The notes under the pieces are model-generated. The model saw only the letters and a list, made by a program, of their open reading frames with translations, was not told the origin of the DNA and searched no databases. This document shows, one piece after another, positions 62,702 to 64,000 of a stretch of DNA of 64,000 bases (position 1 is its first letter; each line of letters begins with the position of its first letter). Location of the stretch: assembly GCA_947258585.1 (NCBI GenBank), contig CAMYIZ010000017.1, positions 1 to 64,000 on the forward strand. The letters run 5' to 3'. A program made the translations under genes and the position numbers. The DNA is from an uncultured Haliea sp. Its GTDB lineage: Bacteria > Pseudomonadota > Gammaproteobacteria > Pseudomonadales > Halieaceae.

Positions 62702-64000
62702 ATGGTCGCCCAGCTCGCGGAGCCGTCGCTCACCCATTTCCTCGATTTGCTGCTTGATGTGGTTTGCGTGGTGGACAGGGATGGCCGCTTTCGCTACGTG
62801 TCCGCTGCCTGCGAGAGTGTGTTTGGTTATACCCAGGAAGAAATGCTAGGCCTGACTGTGCAGGACCTGGTCCATCCCGAGGACCGGGACACCACGCTGG
62901 AAGTCGCCCGCCAGGTGATGGCCGGTGCCGCCAGCACCCAGTTTGAAAATCGCTACCTGCGCAAGGATGGTGAGCTTGTCCACATCATGTGGACTGCGCG
63001 CTGGTCCGAGCAGGACCAGGTCCGGATCGGCGTTGCCCGCGATATCAGCCGGCGCAAGCAGGCCGAGCTGGTGCAGTCCGCCCTGCTGCGCATTTCCCAG
63101 GCGGCCCACCGGACCCGGGACTTCGACAGCCTGCTGGATCAGATTCGCGCTGTGGTCGCCAACCTCGTGCCCTGCGAGGTGTTCTATGTGGCCCTGCGCG
63201 ACGATCGCGACGGACACTGGCACCACAGCTTCTACCGGGACGAGCGGGACAGGGAAGCCGCGCCGCCGGCTGTGGTGGAGCCCCTTTGCGAGCGGGTACA
63301 CACCGAGGGCCGGACCCTGCTGCTGGGGCCTGAGGCACTGGCTGCGGGGCCCGGGGATGGGCCCCGCTTCTGGCTGGGCCTGCCGCTGCTTGATGAGCAC
63401 GGTGTCATGGGGGTATTGGTAGTCAAGAGCTACGCTCCGCTGGCCCGTGTGACGGAGGAGGACCAGAACCTGTTGGAGTTCGTGGCGGACCAGGTGGCCA
63501 TTGCCATCAGCCAGCGGCGCATGCTGGCGCAACTGGAGCGACAGGCCCGGCACGATGTGCTGACCGGTTTACCCAACCGTGCCCTGCTGGATGATCGCTT
63601 GCAAAAGGCGATCAGCGCCGCCGAGCGGGATTCCAGCATGCTTGCGCTGCTGTTCGTCGACATGGATGACTTCAAGCATGTGAACGATACCCTGGGACAC
63701 GACGCCGGTGACCGCCTGCTGCAGCTCACCGCGCAGCGGCTGCTGGCCAGTGTGCGGGCCTCGGACACTGTGGCCCGGGTGGGCGGGGACGAGTTCGTGA
63801 TCGTACTGGAGGGACTGGCGACGACCGATCACGCCCAGGCTCTGCTGGACAAGATCCAGGCAGCGTTCCTCCTCCCGTTCGAGCTCGGTCCGCAGGGGTC
63901 GGTGTTCTCCCGGCTGAGCGTCGGTATGGCGCTGTATCCACGGGATGGCACCACTCCGGCAGCCCTGTTGCGGCACGCGGACAAGCGCATGTATGCTGCC
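62702..64000 (+). CDS. PAS-GAF-GGDEF diguanylate cyclase, 3' end outside window
   Basis: Soluble c-di-GMP synthase, 433 residues visible and open at base 64000. It starts at the ATG 62702 with a G-rich site about 11 bases upstream, 31 bases after hisF. A PAS domain covers about residues 8-120 (VVCVVDRDGRFRYVSAACES, HPEDRD), a GAF domain about 130-285 (LLRISQAAHRTRDFDSLLDQ, LGLPLLDEHGVMGVLVVKS) and a GGDEF domain from about 290 (RHDVLTGLPNRALLDDRL). The active site VGGDEFVIVLEG near 361 is intact, and RASD five residues before it forms a complete RxxD inhibitory site, so it should be an active, feedback-controlled cyclase. Further domains such as EAL may follow outside the window. Confidence 0.9.
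   Translation, partial: MVAQLAEPSLTHFLDLLLDVVCVVDRDGRFRYVSAACESVFGYTQEEMLGLTVQDLVHPEDRDTTLEVARQVMAGAASTQFENRYLRKDGELVHIMWTARWSEQDQVRIGVARDISRRKQAELVQSALLRISQAAHRTRDFDSLLDQIRAVVANLVPCEVFYVALRDDRDGHWHHSFYRDERDREAAPPAVVEPLCERVHTEGRTLLLGPEALAAGPGDGPRFWLGLPLLDEHGVMGVLVVKSYAPLARVTEEDQNLLEFVADQVAIAISQRRMLAQLERQARHDVLTGLPNRALLDDRLQKAISAAERDSSMLALLFVDMDDFKHVNDTLGHDAGDRLLQLTAQRLLASVRASDTVARVGGDEFVIVLEGLATTDHAQALLDKIQAAFLLPFELGPQGSVFSRLSVGMALYPRDGTTPAALLRHADKRMYAA

Noticed and set aside
1-64000. tRNA, rRNA or CRISPR array
   Set aside because: No cloverleaf with the conserved T-loop sequence, no rRNA-like stretch and no regularly spaced repeats were noticed by eye; a dedicated search was not possible.

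Overview
The window looks like a piece of chromosome from a high-GC (roughly 60-65 %), aerobic, marine-type gammaproteobacterium. The combination of several large TonB-dependent receptors, lipoprotein transporters, photolyases, PhoX and a hisBHAF block would fit a Halieaceae/OM60-like bacterium, but that placement is inference from gene content, not from a marker gene. Coding density is high. Many neighbouring genes overlap by 4-7 bases (ATGA or GTGA type), so operons can be read directly. No rRNA, tRNA or CRISPR array was recognised.

Layout. 1-2427: the end of an ABC1/UbiB-type kinase-like gene, convergent with nagA. 2547-9956: a probable catabolic or uptake cluster: LLM flavin monooxygenase, MarR-like regulator, MaoC-like hydratase, a TonB-dependent receptor broken by one frameshift, and a two-gene gluconate-dehydrogenase-like pair (Tat-exported small subunit plus GMC oxidoreductase). 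10133-12580: lipoprotein Ntn-hydrolase (penicillin/AHL acylase family). 12632-15624: light-related block with an FeS-type photolyase, a tiny DUF2256 zinc-ribbon-like gene and a Cry-DASH. 15817-21909: RimK-like ATP-grasp and 2OG-Fe(II) oxygenase (4-base overlap) facing a TonB receptor/TPR-sulfotransferase operon. 22287-23642: glutamate dehydrogenase.

23646-29809: a complete YejABEF-like oligopeptide ABC importer operon. 29937-32285: M1 aminopeptidase lipoprotein, divergent from the importer, so peptide uptake and peptide cleavage sit side by side. 32339-36884: Tat-exported PhoX phosphatase and another TonB receptor, each followed by a clear intrinsic terminator. 37219-40485: CHASE-GAF-PAS-GGDEF-EAL membrane c-di-GMP protein. 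40486-45017: ribose-type sugar ABC importer (binding lipoprotein, ATPase, permease) translationally coupled to a Na+/Ca2+ exchanger-family protein. 45389-49689: class III nucleotide cyclase with PilZ, then a very divergent PBP1-like protein, convergent with an MltD-like lytic transglycosylase (49701-51227). 51515-52389: two small membrane proteins (YkvA/DUF1232 and DUF1622). 52428-53749: an ISL3-family insertion sequence.

53981-57957: an operon of ArsS-like radical SAM enzyme, a fused VTT membrane domain/FAD-disulfide reductase, and a DUF547 protein. 58292-58834: a small protein with an exosortase-type sorting signal in its middle. 58968-59801: sterol-desaturase-family protein. 59917-62670: hisB-hisH-hisA-hisF. 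62702-end: a PAS-GAF-GGDEF diguanylate cyclase running off the window.

The points most worth following up are the ArsS/VTT-reductase/DUF547 operon, the RimK + oxygenase // TPR-sulfotransferase + receptor block, the mid-protein sorting-signal protein beside a hairpin-rich intergenic region, the divergent PBP, and a shared AT-rich palindrome-like motif in the promoters on either side of the MarR-like regulator.
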